Source of the DNA: Telopea speciosissima | Taxonomy: Eukaryota; Streptophyta; Magnoliopsida; Proteales; Proteaceae | DNA length: 64,000 bases | Assembly: GCF_018873765.1 (NCBI RefSeq) | Contig: NC_057916.1 | Location: forward strand, 29,363,501 to 29,427,500 | Direction of reading: 5' to 3' | Shown here: in pieces, positions 1-10,640 of the stretch | How positions within the stretch are numbered: position 1 is the stretch's first letter | Layout of the letters: every line of letters starts with the position of its first letter | Program-made: the position numbers and the translations under genes | Notes under the pieces: generated by a model | The model's database searches: none | What the model was told of the DNA's origin: nothing | The model's input: only the letters and a program-made list of their open reading frames with translations

Positions 1-127
1 TTGGTTCTTTTACTTGCTGCTTTGTTGTTGTCTGGTTCAATTCGCTGCTGATAGGGTTTTGAAGGTGCTACCGCTGCTGTCACCCTTTCGATTTGCTGAT
101 TAGCTTTTCGTTGATGCTGTTTGAATC
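1..127 (+). mobile_element. Left flank of older copia element (non-coding internal region)
   Basis: This stretch is rich in GCTGCTGAT-like words and matches in style the sequence beyond the nested copia (6840 onward). It ends in GAATC, which is repeated at 6835-6839 on the far side of that insertion, so the two flanks were once contiguous. No coding potential is seen. It is read as the 3' non-coding part of the older + strand copia element whose LTR lies at 12575-12830. That assignment is inference from nesting order. Confidence 0.45.
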
Positions 128-288
128 TGTTAGCAAGGCAGAAATTAGGAGAATGGCTTGAGTGAGTTGTTTGTTCACTCAGCTCCTTCATTTATGTCTT
201 TCAACAATAAGGCAGAATTACAAGACTGTCCCTGTAACAAGAAAAAACAAAAAAAACAAAAACAAAAATACCCTTATCGGGTTAACTA
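128..288 (-). repeat. 3' LTR of the nested copia
   Basis: It begins on the + strand with TGTTAGCAAGGCAGAAATTA, identical to the start of the copy at 6643. It lacks an internal block of about 27 bp present in the other copy (around 6755-6781). Its inner boundary is damaged: the polyprotein stop codon (286-288) runs straight into LTR sequence and no polypurine tract is visible. Confidence 0.85.
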
Positions 289-879
289 CGCATAGATATC
301 ACACATGCCTAACTTGACTAGACTAGGATGAAATAACTTCTCACTTAGCCCTTTAGTGAAGACATCAACAAGTTGATCATCAGACTTCACAAAAGGTATA
401 CACATCTACCCACTCTCTAACTTCTCGATGATGAATTGTCTGTTGATCTCCACATGCTTGGTACGATCATGTTGCACTGGATTGTGGGCAATGCTGATTG
501 CTGCTTTGTTGTCACAATTCAACATCATTGGCCGATGAACAGAACCACTAATATCCTGGAGTAAACTCTGAAGCCACAATAACTCACATATGCCCTGGGC
601 CATGGCACGGAATTCAGCTTGAGCACTGGACCTTGCCACTACATTTTGCTTTTTACTTCGCCATGTTACAAGGTTACCTCCTACAAAAGTACAATAACCT
701 AGGGTGGATTTCTTGTCAGGGTTACCACCCCAGTCAGCATTTGTGTAAGCCTCAATGCGAAGATGATCATGCGGAGACAAGAGAGTTCCTTTTCTTAGAG
801 CTGACTTCAAGTAATGTAGAATACGAAGAACAACAACCATATGAGTTGAGTAGGGATCATGCATGAACTGACTGACCAA
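289..879 (-). pseudogene. Copia RNase H domain
   Basis: The translation carries the copia RNase H signature: an AYTNADWGG segment near the start, a LVTWRSKKQNVVARSSAQAE segment, a DNKAAISIAHNP segment and KHVEI. In copia the aspartate before W is catalytic and is preserved here as AD in TNADW. The coding sequence then runs through a conserved C-terminal VDVFTKGLS-like tail to a stop at about 286-288, separated from the main block by an in-frame stop near 406. It is the C-terminal domain of the copia polyprotein and is inactive through frame damage. Confidence 0.85.
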
Positions 880-881
880 GC

Positions 882-3598
882 TTACTGTAATGCAATGGCC
901 GGTCTAGTGTGGGAGAGATAAATTAATTTTCCCACCAACCATTGATATTGTCCCTTATCAATCGGATCGCCATCCTTCTCTTGCAAGCGAGTAGTAACTT
1001 CCAAAGGAATGTCACATGGATGACACCCTAACAAACCAGTATCTGAGAGTAGGTCTAGAACATACTTCCTTTGGGAGAGAATAATGCCTTTGGGAGAACG
1101 GGCAACTTCAATCCCAAGGAAGTATCTGAGTTGTCCTAGATCTTTTATTTCAAATTCTCTTCCCAAGAAAGTCACAACTATGTCATCGACATAGACTATA
1201 AGAAGAGTGACTTTATCCCATAGTTGTCATGGCGTCGCCATGACATCATACCGATGGAAAAGTGGACATATCGTTGGTCGATATGGTATATGGAAGAATA
1301 CCAACCGATATGTCCTCCATGGCGCCGACATGGACTCCATACCACGATATATGGCCATATCGGCCAATATTCTTGTTCAAGTGTAAAAACATTAGTTTTT
1401 TATAATTTTTATTTTTTTAACCTTTTAAAAGATAATGCTTTTATCTTAATGTGTATTGGAGGTGTAACTCAAAAAGTTACACCTGCAATACACATTAACA
1501 AAAAAAATAAAAAAACAATTGACTAATGCATTGCCTACACCCTAAAACCCTAATAGAAATCAAAAAATCGAAAAGACTCTCACTCAATAGAGAAGGAGAG
1601 AGTCGTTAAAAGAAAAACAGGCGAGAGTGTGATACTTCGAACCCCTCCAGGCTCCAGCAGTTCAGCGACTCAAAGTGTCTCTCCTTCGTCGGCTCCAGCA
1701 AGTTCTCCTTAGCTCCGACGAGTTTCCCCAATAGGTAAGTAATTGTTTTTTTTATTTGGTAGTTCTTCTTTTTCTTCAGTTCTTCTTCTCCCAGTCCTCC
1801 AGCAAGAGACAAAGAGGGGAGAGAAAGTCGTCTTCTTTACTTTTGGCGACTTCTCTTCTCTCTTTTTTTTATTTATTTTTTTAATACGTAGCACAGGTCT
1901 CTGCTCTCACAGTCGACATTGGACACACACGCAAAGAGAGACAGAGAGGGAGAGAGTCGACACTCGATAGAGAGGGTTTTTTTTCTTCCTTTGTTCTTCT
2001 TCGTGCCTTGTAGAGTTGCAGGCTTCACTACAATTCCCTCTCTTCTTTCAAACTTCTTCTTTTCTGGTTTCTCTTATCCATCCTCTGTTCTTCTTCAAAT
2101 TGCTGCTGTTTTCCTCCTCTTGTAGGCTGTAGCAGCTTGAGCCATTGAAGATTTTATTTGATTACAGCAATGCCACTCTGTTTTCTTTCTTCTTCCCTTG
2201 CACACAGCCACACACACAGAGAGACAGAGGGAGAGAGTCGAGAGATAGAGATGAGGGGAGGGATGTATTAAAGTCAGTAGTCGGTACTCAGTAGTTCACC
2301 ACTCATTCACACACAGAGAGACAGAGAGGGAGAGAGCAATTTTTTTTGTTTGGTAAAGCAACACCAACAAAAGCAAGCACATATTCACATCAGCAAATTT
2401 TTCATAATTCATATACATTAATACATATTACACTTTCATGAATTAAACCATAGTAGATTAGTAGTACACTTTCCTATTGATTTTTTATGTTATAAGGTAT
2501 ATATTATAGCATACTAATTGACATTAAAAAATAAAGAAAATAAAAAATAAAACATGGTCGACATGATCGCCATGGCAACGCCATGACGGGCGACATGTCG
2601 ATATATCGATTAAACACCCCTCCATCGACTTGGATCCCCGTGACGACGTGACAACTATGCTTTATCCCCATTTCGCTTGATGAACAAGGTGTGATCAGCA
2701 TTACTCTGTTTGTATCCTACAGAGATCATTGCCTTATGGAACCTACCAAACCAAGCTCTAGGAGATTGTTTTAGCCCATATAATGCCCTCTTCTGCAAAC
2801 CTTCCCTTGAGTCTTGTCACAAGAAAAGCCTGGAGGAACCTCCATATACACCTCCTCCTCTAGCTCCCCATGAAGGAATGCATTTTTCACATTCAATTGC
2901 TGCAAATCCCAGCCTAGATTGACAACATCTGACAACAAAACCCAAACAGTGTTCAACTTTGCAACTGGGGCAAACGTCTCTTGATAGTCAATCCCATAGG
3001 TCTGAGTAAAGCCCTTGGCCACAAGTCTGGCCTTATATCTGTCCACTGTTCCATCCGACTTCTGTTTGACAACAAACACCCATTTACAACCCACTGGTTT
3101 CTTGCTCGAAGGAAGAGCCACCAACTCCCACGTCTCATTTTTGGATAAGGCTATCATCTCTTCCATCATGGCGGCTTTCCATTTTGGATCTGCAATTGCC
3201 TTCTGCCATTTTTGAGGAATAGAAACAGAGGAAAGAGAGGACACAAATGCACGATAGGAAGGAGACAAAGCATCATTAGAAACAAAATTGGAGATGGGAT
3301 GTTGGGTGCAAGACCTAATGCCTTTACGGGCAGCAATAGGTAAATTTAGAGTGGGATCCTTACCAAGTGATGTAGCAGAGTCTGGATCTGGATCAAGTTC
3401 TGACGATTGGAGAAGTGGTACAGTAGTGGTAGTCTCAACTTGCTCATTGTGCTTCCAGGTATAGACTTTATCAACAGGAATCTGACTCACAGGCCTACGC
3501 TCCCCTTGAATGGGAAGGGGGGCTGACATTGGAGGTTTTGGAGAAGAAGACTCCCCCTGAATAGGAGCCGGTAGAAGAGCAGACACATCTTCAAACAC
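882..3598 (-). pseudogene. Copia reverse transcriptase, split by a DNA transposon
   Basis: The N-terminal part (2771-3598) has the copia RT entry motif WKAAMMEEMIALSKNETWEL, then KARLVAKGFTQTYGIDYQET and an NAFLHGELEEEVYMEVPPGF segment. The C-terminal part (882-1210) has YVDD at about 1184-1195 and GREFEIKDLGQLRYFLGIEV. The two parts are separated by the transposon at 1219-2659, whose target duplication (GGATAAAG on this strand) fits an uninterrupted reading frame before insertion. In the D-V-K-N-A-F motif the usual aspartate is intact only upstream. A frameshift lies near 2790-2800. This is a relic, not a working enzyme. Confidence 0.9.
1219..2659. mobile_element. TIR DNA transposon inserted in copia RT (hAT- or Mutator-like, non-autonomous)
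   Basis: The two ends are inverted copies: CATAGTTGTCA at 1219 and its complement TGACAACTATG ending at 2659, with similarity extending to about 18 bp. The insert is flanked by CTTTATCC (1211-1218 and 2660-2667). The duplication can also be read as 9 bp (CTTTATCCC), which leaves the superfamily open between hAT and Mutator. Sub-terminal parts are rich in CATGGCGTCGCCATG-type palindromes and ATATCG words. No transposase is recognised, although the interior has pyrimidine-rich and GAGAGA-rich stretches with a repeated CACACAGAGAGACAGAG motif (2208 and 2311). It is about 1.44 kb, typical for a non-autonomous derivative. Confidence 0.8.
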
Positions 3599-3602
3599 TG
3601 GA

Positions 3603-4732
3603 TCATGCTCCCCTGAAGAGGTGGCTAAGAATAATATGCCAGGGATTCATGGAAGACAATGTCCATGGTAACAAATGTACGCCGAGAGGGAGGGTGATAA
3701 GTGATAACACTTGTATCCTTTCTGGGTAGCGGAGTAGCCCAAAAAGATACACCAAATACTCCGAGGATCGAGCTTGCCATGAAGATGATGGTTGCGGGCA
3801 TAGCAAACACAACCAAATATTTTTAGGGGGACCACAAAAGAAGAAGAACCCTGGAGAAGGTCAACAGGGGCACGACCATCAAGTACATGGGTAGGCATGC
3901 GGTTAATGAGTTAGGCAGCAGTGAGGATAGCATCACTCCAATATGGAGAAGGAACCTGCCCTGTAAACATAATTGCCCGAGCCACTGCCAGAAGGTGCCG
4001 ATTTTTTCTTTCAGCCACTCCATTCTGGGCCGGTGTGCCTACACAGCTGGTCTGATGAAGGATGCCATTTTCAGCCAAATAATTTTGGAACTAACCTTCC
4101 ATGTATTACCTTCCATTAACACTCCGCAGAGTTTTTACTGTGGCATTGAATTAGGTCTGAACCATACGATGAAATAGCTGAAAACATCGAAAAACCTCAC
4201 TCTTGTGCTGCATCATATACAACCAAGTGGTCCTAGTAAAACAGTCAATAAAGGAAACAAACCATCTATGGCCAGAAATAGAAACACAACGGGAAGGGCC
4301 CCACACATCAGTATGAACTAAAGCAAAGGGAGAAGAACTTCTTTTATTTAATGGAGAGTAAGTGGAACGAGTCTATTTAGCCAAAACACAGGCTTCACAT
4401 AAAAACTCATCCTTTTTACAATCTTTAACCAACTGAGGAAACAAAAAAGCTAAAGTTCGAAGAGGAGGGTGACCAAACCGACAATGCCATAGATGGAGAT
4501 CCGAAGAAGTGGCTGAATGTAACTGATGAGCCAGTGATGAAGCTGACAGGAGACAAATCTGACCCATGTCGAGTATGTAAAGACCACCATGTACCTTACC
4601 ACCCCCAATCGTGTGCCCTTTCACCAGATCCTGTATACCACAATGAGAGGGAAAGAAGGTTACTTTGCAGTTCAAATCTTTAGTTAGACTACTAATGGAA
4701 AGAAGGTTGGTGGAAAAGGAAGGGGCATGCAA
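3603..4732 (-). pseudogene. Copia gag-pre-integrase and integrase core
   Basis: At 4373-4732 the translation shows LHLWHCRFGHPPLRTLAFLF, the HH part of the zinc-binding pre-integrase region, and ends with CEACVLAK, the CC part. Integrase continues downstream in changing frames. An AQNGVAERKNRHLL-like stretch lies near 3985-4030, followed by NRMPTHVLDGRAPVDLL and FGCVCYARNHH with LGYSATQKGYKCY (3647-3900). Several frameshifts and stops split it. In copia elements this enzyme inserts the cDNA. Here it is only a relic. Confidence 0.88.
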
Positions 4733-4897
4733 AACAAAATTTAATGCAAGGGTCGAAGAGCAATGAATGGAACTCTTTCCATTAATAGGAAAAGGGAACC
4801 ATTAGCTACTCGAACACTATCTTTGCCAGAAGATGGAGAATACTGATGAAACACATGGGAAGAACCAATCATGTGGTTAGTGGCATCGCACCGGAGT

Positions 4898-5995
4898 CTA
4901 TAATCCAAGGAACAGAGACAGTCGATGCACAATGACCACCGACTGGAATACCTGAGGCAAAATGAGAACCAGAAGGGGTAGCAGGTGTAGATGCCGTGGT
5001 AGGTGCAGCAGAAGAGACTTGTAGCATGTGACGGAAAGCCAAGAGTTCATCCTGAGTAAGCCCAATGTCAGTAGAGGGGCCAGCAGCAGCGGTAGCAGAA
5101 GGCTCCGTAAGATTTGCCTTGGGTTTGGACTTCGCACGGCCCCGTTTGGCGTCAAAATCAGTAGGCTTCCCATGTAACTTCCAGCATTGAGCCTTGGTGT
5201 GATACAGTTTGTTGCAGTGTTCACATTTGACAGGCTCCTTGGAGGAGCATTACCACCATCAGTAATGGTAATGGAAGTGGGGCTGGAAATAGTCTGTAGG
5301 GCAGACCTATCAACAATAGGAGTATGTAACATCGCAGCTCGACGAGTCTCTTCTGTATGAACCAAAACGAATGATTGCTCTAGTGTAGGAAAGGGAGAAT
5401 GGCTCAGCACTTTCACTCGAATAGGGTCATACTCCATATTCGGACCTGCCAAGAAGTCGTATACACAGATTTTGTTGACGTGTTTACAGTAGGCAGCAAT
5501 ATCAGCAAGTGTAGAGGGCTGATAGTCGGAGTAATGATCCAATTGCTGCCACAAGCTTTTGAGGGCAGCATAGTACGTAGAAACAGACAACTCCTTCTGA
5601 GTGGTGTCATGGGCCTTCTTACGAATCTCATACACCTGAGCATCATTCCCAATGCGTCCATAAGTCTCCTTGGCAGCACTCCAGATTTGATGGGCTGTCT
5701 CCAGAAGCAAAAAATTGTCGGACAGATCTTGTTGCATAGAGTGGATCAAATAAGACAACACCATAGCATCATGTGACATCCACTTCTCTTGCGGAATACT
5801 AGTTTCAGCCGGCATGGGGTTAGTCCCAAGGATATGGCCAGTAAGGCCTCAACCAGCAATGGTCAAGTAGGTAGTTCGAGACCACTTGAGGTAATTTGTG
5901 CCATCGAGTTTGATAGGAGCAGCCAGGGGAAGAAATTCTGTCCGGGACTGTCCATCAACCCCAGAGGTTGCAGAAGAGGAGTCTGGACCTGTCAT
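4898..5995 (-). pseudogene. Copia gag with CCHC zinc knuckle
   Basis: The start is taken at 5995 (MTGPDSSSATSG). The segment LDGTNYLKWSR, the usual copia gag N-terminal motif, follows at about 5880-5915. An in-frame TGA interrupts the frame near 5850, just before HILGTNP. The body has HQIWSAAKETYGR and a LSVSTYYAALKSLWQQLDHY segment. A CX2CX4HX4C zinc knuckle (C-E-H-C...H...C) lies at about 5175-5225 in another frame. Gag packages element RNA in virus-like particles. The stop and the frameshift make it defective. Confidence 0.85.
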
Positions 5996-6630
5996 TGGTG
6001 CAGCCAAACAATGAAGGGAACAATCAATGACCTGATGGAGTCAGCCAAGAAGAATCAAGAACCTTGAGATCGATATGAGGGAAAATCGATCTCAAGAAAG
6101 GGAAAAAAAAGAATCTCCAGAAAGTTGCAGAAATAATGGCTGAAACTGAGGTCGAGGGAGCCTCTTGATAGTAGTAAACAGCTCCAAAAAAGGCAGCAAC
6201 AACAGGTAGCTCAGCAGTCCTAACCCAAAGAAATAGATTGGAGTTGGGGTTTTTGAAGAAAACCGAAAATAGGATCGAGTTGAGGTTAGGGCCTGCAAAG
6301 AAGGAATGGGAAAGGTCGATAGTTGCTGGATAGGGTTGCAAAGGAAGCCCCAATCAAGGGAAGATCATCCTACAACATGTATCGAGGCTTGATCCTCAAA
6401 AACTTGGAAGCTTCAAAATCGCAAAGAGGAAAGGCAGCAACTATCGAGCAGAAATCGGGATTATGGCATGGATAAGATGAGGTAGCTTTAAGGGCAGCAG
6501 CTAGATCGAAAGATCACCTCATTAGTGCTGCCCTAAGGTGAAGGGAAAGAACCAAGAAGAAGTGGAGAAAGAAGATCGAAGGAAGGAGGTGGGTTTTTGA
6601 ACTTAGATCAGAATAGAAGTTTAGGGTTTA
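5996..6630 (-). other. Copia 5' leader (untranslated)
   Basis: This is the region between the primer-binding site and the gag start. It is purine-rich on the + strand, with repeated AAGGCAGCA words. No reading frame with a recognisable product is seen. Confidence 0.6.
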
Positions 6631-6642
6631 GCTCTGATACCA
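6631..6642 (-). promoter_or_regulatory. Primer-binding site for initiator tRNA-Met
   Basis: On the minus strand it reads TGGTATCAGAGC, immediately next to the inner end of the 5' LTR. This is the standard plant copia primer-binding site, complementary to the 3' end of initiator methionine tRNA. It fixes the orientation of the element. Confidence 0.92.
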
Positions 6643-6834
6643 TGTTAGCAAGGCAGAAATTAGGAGAATGGCTTGAGTGAGTTGTTTGTTCACTCAGCCC
6701 CTTCATTTATGTCTTTCAACAATAAGGCAGAATTACAAGACTGTCTCTGTACAGCCGACTATGCTAATAACAGGTAAATAACAAGAAGAAAAAAAAAACC
6801 CAAAAATACCCTTATTGGGTTACAGAACTCAACA
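6643..6834 (-). repeat. 5' LTR of the nested copia
   Basis: This is the direct-repeat partner of 128-288. It starts on the + strand with TGTTAGCAAGG and ends CTCAACA before GAATC. It is longer than the other copy because that copy has lost an internal block and its inner edge. Confidence 0.88.
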
Positions 6835-6839
6835 GAATC

Positions 6840-7880
6840 GGACCAACATCTGAAGACCGCTGATGTCCTTCAGTTGCTGAAGACTACTGTGAAACTCCTA
6901 TCAATTGCTCTTCCATCGATTGCTTAGATCGCTATTTGATGCTTCGTATGTTGTATCAATTGCTGCCCTTCGATATCGATTGCTGCTACTGCATATGGAT
7001 GTATCGATTGCTTCTTATTGATTACTGATTTACTGCTATGTTGTCTCACTGGAGTTGTGACCTCTTCATTCTTATCGATTGCTGCTCTGAATCGAAGTTT
7101 ACCTAGCAGTTTATCTTGTCGTAGAATCTAGAACCTCTGGATTCTGATTTGTTAGTTGAAGCATCCATAGTGGAAGCTAAGGAGAATCCCATAGTTTCAT
7201 ATCCTTCAGTTGCAACAAAATCTAGCGATTACTGATTTAATGCTATGTTGTCTCAGTAGAGTCATGACCTCTTCATTCTTATCGATTGCTGCTCTAATCG
7301 AAATATTCTTGTTGTCTTATCTGCTGCAATCCAAAGCACTTGCTGCCACTGCATCACCACTGAGATCTCCAGTGGCCTTCATGTTTTGGTTACTATCTAC
7401 CTCTCCTTCTACGAATAGGTTTTTTCCTGTGGTTTCCTATGGTTTCGTGATTGTTATCTTAATTCCCATCGCTGACTTACTTAATTACCCCTCCCTATTC
7501 CTATTATCCTACCTTGTCCTTACTTTACTTCCCATTCCAACTTCACCTTTTGGCTTTGGCTTGTGCTTATAATTGGATTTCAACTAAATTACGTCCATGT
7601 CATTTCCTTTTTAGCTTTAAGATAAGATATTTATAGCTCTACCATTCCTTCTCTTTTATCTACCCAAGGGCGCCCCTTGAAAATTATGGTTAATTACAAA
7701 ATTGTCATTCATTCATTATAATTGAGTTTCTATTGCCATTTGTGAGCCCATAACACCCAATTTAGGTTCTTGGTAGATCACTTCAGTTTTGGGTTGCAAT
7801 TTTTTTAAGATTGGTACTTGCATGGTGTAATGGTTATTTTGCTATTATTGGAGATTATTTGCTCAAATTTGTTTAAATCT
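6840..7880 (+). mobile_element. Older copia internal non-coding region with a direct repeat
   Basis: The text is rich in ATCGATTGCTGCT words and has no coding potential. An 80-bp unit is present twice as direct copies, at about 7020-7097 and 7225-7302 (core TGCTATGTTGTCTCA...CTCTTCATTCTTATCGATTG). It continues the flank at 1-127 and is interrupted on the right by the LINE. Membership of the element with its LTR at 12575 is inferred from the nesting. Confidence 0.4.
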
Positions 7881-8137
7881 GGCCTATCTGGTAATTTTTT
7901 TTTTTTGGTGAATAAAAGTTCATTACTAACAAACAGAGAACAAAAAGGGGCCCAAGGGGAAGAAAACAAGGCACAAGGCCTCAAAAAACAAAATACAAGG
8001 CAACCCTGCACTAGCAAGAGTGCGGGAGGCTGCAAGAGCTGACAACAAGCCAATTTCTATGAGAGTCAACGCATCTGAAAGGCACCGCAGGCATTTTGCT
8101 TTTGACATTAAAAGAGATGGAGTCTCATTCAGTAGAT

Positions 8138-8482
8138 CTAGAGTTGGAAGTCCATCTTAGATTGTTTCAACCAAATTTGGTGGATGGCAACACCAAACAC
8201 AAGCTTACCCACTTTGTCACAAGGAGAGGAACCTCCAAAGGTCATGTCAACCCAGATCCGCTTACGCTGGAAAGGACAATTGAAGAATAGGTGATCCAAA
8301 TCTTCAGTGACATTCCAGAAGAGGATGCAAAAAGGAGAGACAGGAATGTGCCTTTGGATGAGAAAGGAATGCGTTGGAAGGCAGTAGGAGAGGGCACGCC
8401 AAGTCGAGAAGCTATGGTGAGGAATTACCAAACCAAATTGCGCCAAAGAACATCCAGGCCTCGAGTTCTTATGAGATCCCAA
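8138..8482 (-). pseudogene. LINE zf-RVT (reverse-transcriptase zinc-binding) domain
   Basis: The translation contains a WRALSYCLPTHSFLIQRHI segment, then CILFWNVTEDLDHLFFNCPF, matching the conserved C...E...HLFF.C pattern of the zf-RVT domain found after the reverse transcriptase of plant LINEs. The domain is nearly intact but is out of frame with the upstream reverse transcriptase. Confidence 0.8.
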
Positions 8483-10628
8483 GGATCGACCTCAAAATGA
8501 ACAGACCCAAAGGAGAAACGGTCCAAGCAACCATATCACCTCTACTAGCCAGCCTCCTAGGGATGCCATGAAGGGAAAACCAAATAAGTCCCAACTGGAT
8601 GGAGGAAACAGTAGGGGGTTCCCAAACACCATCCGAGATAATCTCAGAGACCATGTCAAGTCTGGCTGAACCCAAACTGTAGATAGTTCTGTCGCCTACC
8701 AAATGAAGGAGGATGCCAAGGGGGTGCCAAGGATCAAGCCAAAGTCTGGTGGAAGAACTATCATCAATCAAAGTAGTGATGGATCCATAAGCAAGAGGCT
8801 TAAATTTCAAAAAATTTCTCCAAACCCAAGAAGCATTTGAGATAATGGGAGCTGTCTAGATAGAGTTATTACGAAGAAGCCTAGAGTAGACCCAATCATC
8901 CCAAATACTTTTCTTCTTTGCTGCTATATTCCAAATCAACTTGAGAATAGCTGCCATGGCATCCAGACTCCTTGGTCGCCTTGGACGCCTGGGTGCCATG
9001 GCAGTATCTCCTTGATTTTTTACCCTCTAAAATGCCATGGTCGCCTTCCCACCTTGATAACTATGATCTTTTATGCGCCTTAGGCCCAATCCTCCTTCCT
9101 TTTTGGGGAGGCAAGTAGTAGCCCAAGAGATGGGGTGGAGGAATCTGGAGCAGTCAGATCCTTTCTAGAGGAAGAAGCACATAAGAGGTTCAAGCTTCAC
9201 AATAATTGTCTTAGGAAGACCGAAGATGCCTGACCAATAAATATAGGTTGGCTTGAGTACCGATCTGATCAACTCAAGACGGCCCGCATAGGATAACAAC
9301 TTACCCTTCCAGAGCTGAAGCCTCTTGCGCATGAGGTCAAGCAAGGGTACAATGGTGAGCAGTCAATTTGGAGGGGATCAAAGGCAGCCCTGGATATTTC
9401 ACCAGCAAGTGAGCAAAGAGAGAAATCAGTCAAATCTTTAAGAATAGCCTTAAGCTCCTCAGAGAGCCCAGATAAGAAAACCAGGGACTTGAAGAGGTTA
9501 ATGCGAAGGCCAAACAAAATCTCAAACTGTCTCAAACAGGACATAGAGGATTCAATAGAGAGAGGATCAGCCGTGGAGAACAACGTGAGATCATCAACAA
9601 TGGCAATATTGGAGAGCTTAAGAGCCTTGCATTTAGGGAGGGGGATAATGAGTTGCTGGTCAGTTAAGATTTGGATGCTTTTGGAAAGGACTTCAAGGGC
9701 TAAGGTGAAAATGTAAGTTGAGAGAGGGCAACCCTGGCAGAAGCCACTAGAGGAAGCATAGTATATGGCAGGACTCCCATTAGCATGCGCAAAAAAATGA
9801 GGGGAGGAAATTCAGTGGAAGACCTAGTTGGTAAAGGCAAGGGGGAAAGGCATCTTGTTCAAAACATTAACAATAAATTCCCATCTCAAGAAGTCAAAGG
9901 CTTTATGGAGGCTAATCTTCATGAGGGTGGAAGGGGAAATGTTCTTTCTATCAAAGCCTCTCACGATCTCATGACAGAGGAGGATGTTATCAGAAATGCA
10001 ACGGCCAGGAATGAAAGCTGATTGGTTATCACTGACAAAGGAGTCAACCACCAACTTAAGCCTGTTAGCAAGGACTTTAGTTATTTATTTATAATGCAGG
10101 GTTGCAAAGGGCAATGGGGGGAAATCGGAAATGGAGGAAGCACCCTCTTTCTTGGGAATGAGGCAAAGAAAAGTGTGATTAATCCCTTTGATTTGACTGG
10201 GGTTGAAGAAGAAGCTTTGGAGGGCCCTAATAAGATCCACTTTAATGATATCTCAGCAAGCAGAAAAAAAAAAAAAAAAAACCATACTGAAACCATCGGG
10301 ACATGGAGCTCTATTGGCCTTGTGGGAGAGGACAGCGGAATAGGATTTTTGAATAAGAGAGGATGGCTTGAAGGGAGGCAACAAGGGAGGGGGATGGATT
10401 TATTGAGAAGGATATCTGGAAAGTGAACTGAGGGGAAAATAGAAGGCCCAAAGAGCTGCAAAAAATAGTCCACAATTTCGGAATTAATATCTTCCACTTC
10501 AGTAAGGGTGGAGTCATCGCAACAGAAACAATTGAATTGATATTGGTTCTAGCCTTCAAAGATCTATGAAAATAAGCCGTGTTGGAGTCCCCAAGCTCCA
10601 GCCATTTAATGCGGGATATCTGTCTCAA
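8469..10628 (-). pseudogene. LINE reverse transcriptase, catalytically broken
   Basis: Recognisable blocks are NQSAFIPGRCISDNILLCHE followed by KISLHKAFDFLRWEF (about 9860-10035) and then IVDDLTLFSTADP (about 9560-9605). In plant LINEs the first catalytic motif reads KIDL.KAFD. Here the aspartate is replaced by serine. The second motif FADD has become IVDD. C-terminal thumb-like sequence continues to 8469. A 115-bp MULE-like fragment (8951-9065) interrupts it. Frameshifts separate the blocks at several points. Confidence 0.82.
8951..9065. mobile_element. Fragment of a CATAGTT-ended TIR transposon inside the LINE
   Basis: LINE coding similarity stops at 8950 and resumes at 9066. The foreign 115 bp begin on the minus strand with CATAGTTATCAAGG and contain repeated GCCATGG and GTCGCC words. 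The start resembles the ends of the element at 1219-2659. Only one terminal repeat is seen, and no target duplication, so the other end has been lost. Confidence 0.55.
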
Positions 10629-10640
10629 AAAACTTTCCTC

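Larger units (their letters stand above)
128..6834 (-). mobile_element. Ty1/copia LTR retrotransposon, complete but degenerate, nested
   Basis: The element is bounded by direct repeats (LTRs) at 128-288 and 6643-6834 and flanked by the 5-bp target duplication GAATC (123-127 and 6835-6839). Reading on the minus strand, the order is 5' LTR, primer-binding site, gag with CCHC knuckle, gag-pre-integrase, integrase, reverse transcriptase, RNase H, 3' LTR. Integrase upstream of reverse transcriptase is diagnostic of Ty1/copia. Frames are broken by stops and frameshifts throughout, and a 1.44-kb DNA transposon (1219-2659) interrupts the reverse transcriptase. It is therefore non-autonomous now. The short LTRs (about 160-190 bp) are at the small end for the superfamily. 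Confidence 0.93.

Noticed and set aside
1743-2125. Pyrimidine-rich open frames within the TIR transposon at 1219-2659
   Set aside because: Composition-driven frames of TTC/CTT repeats with no transposase motif.
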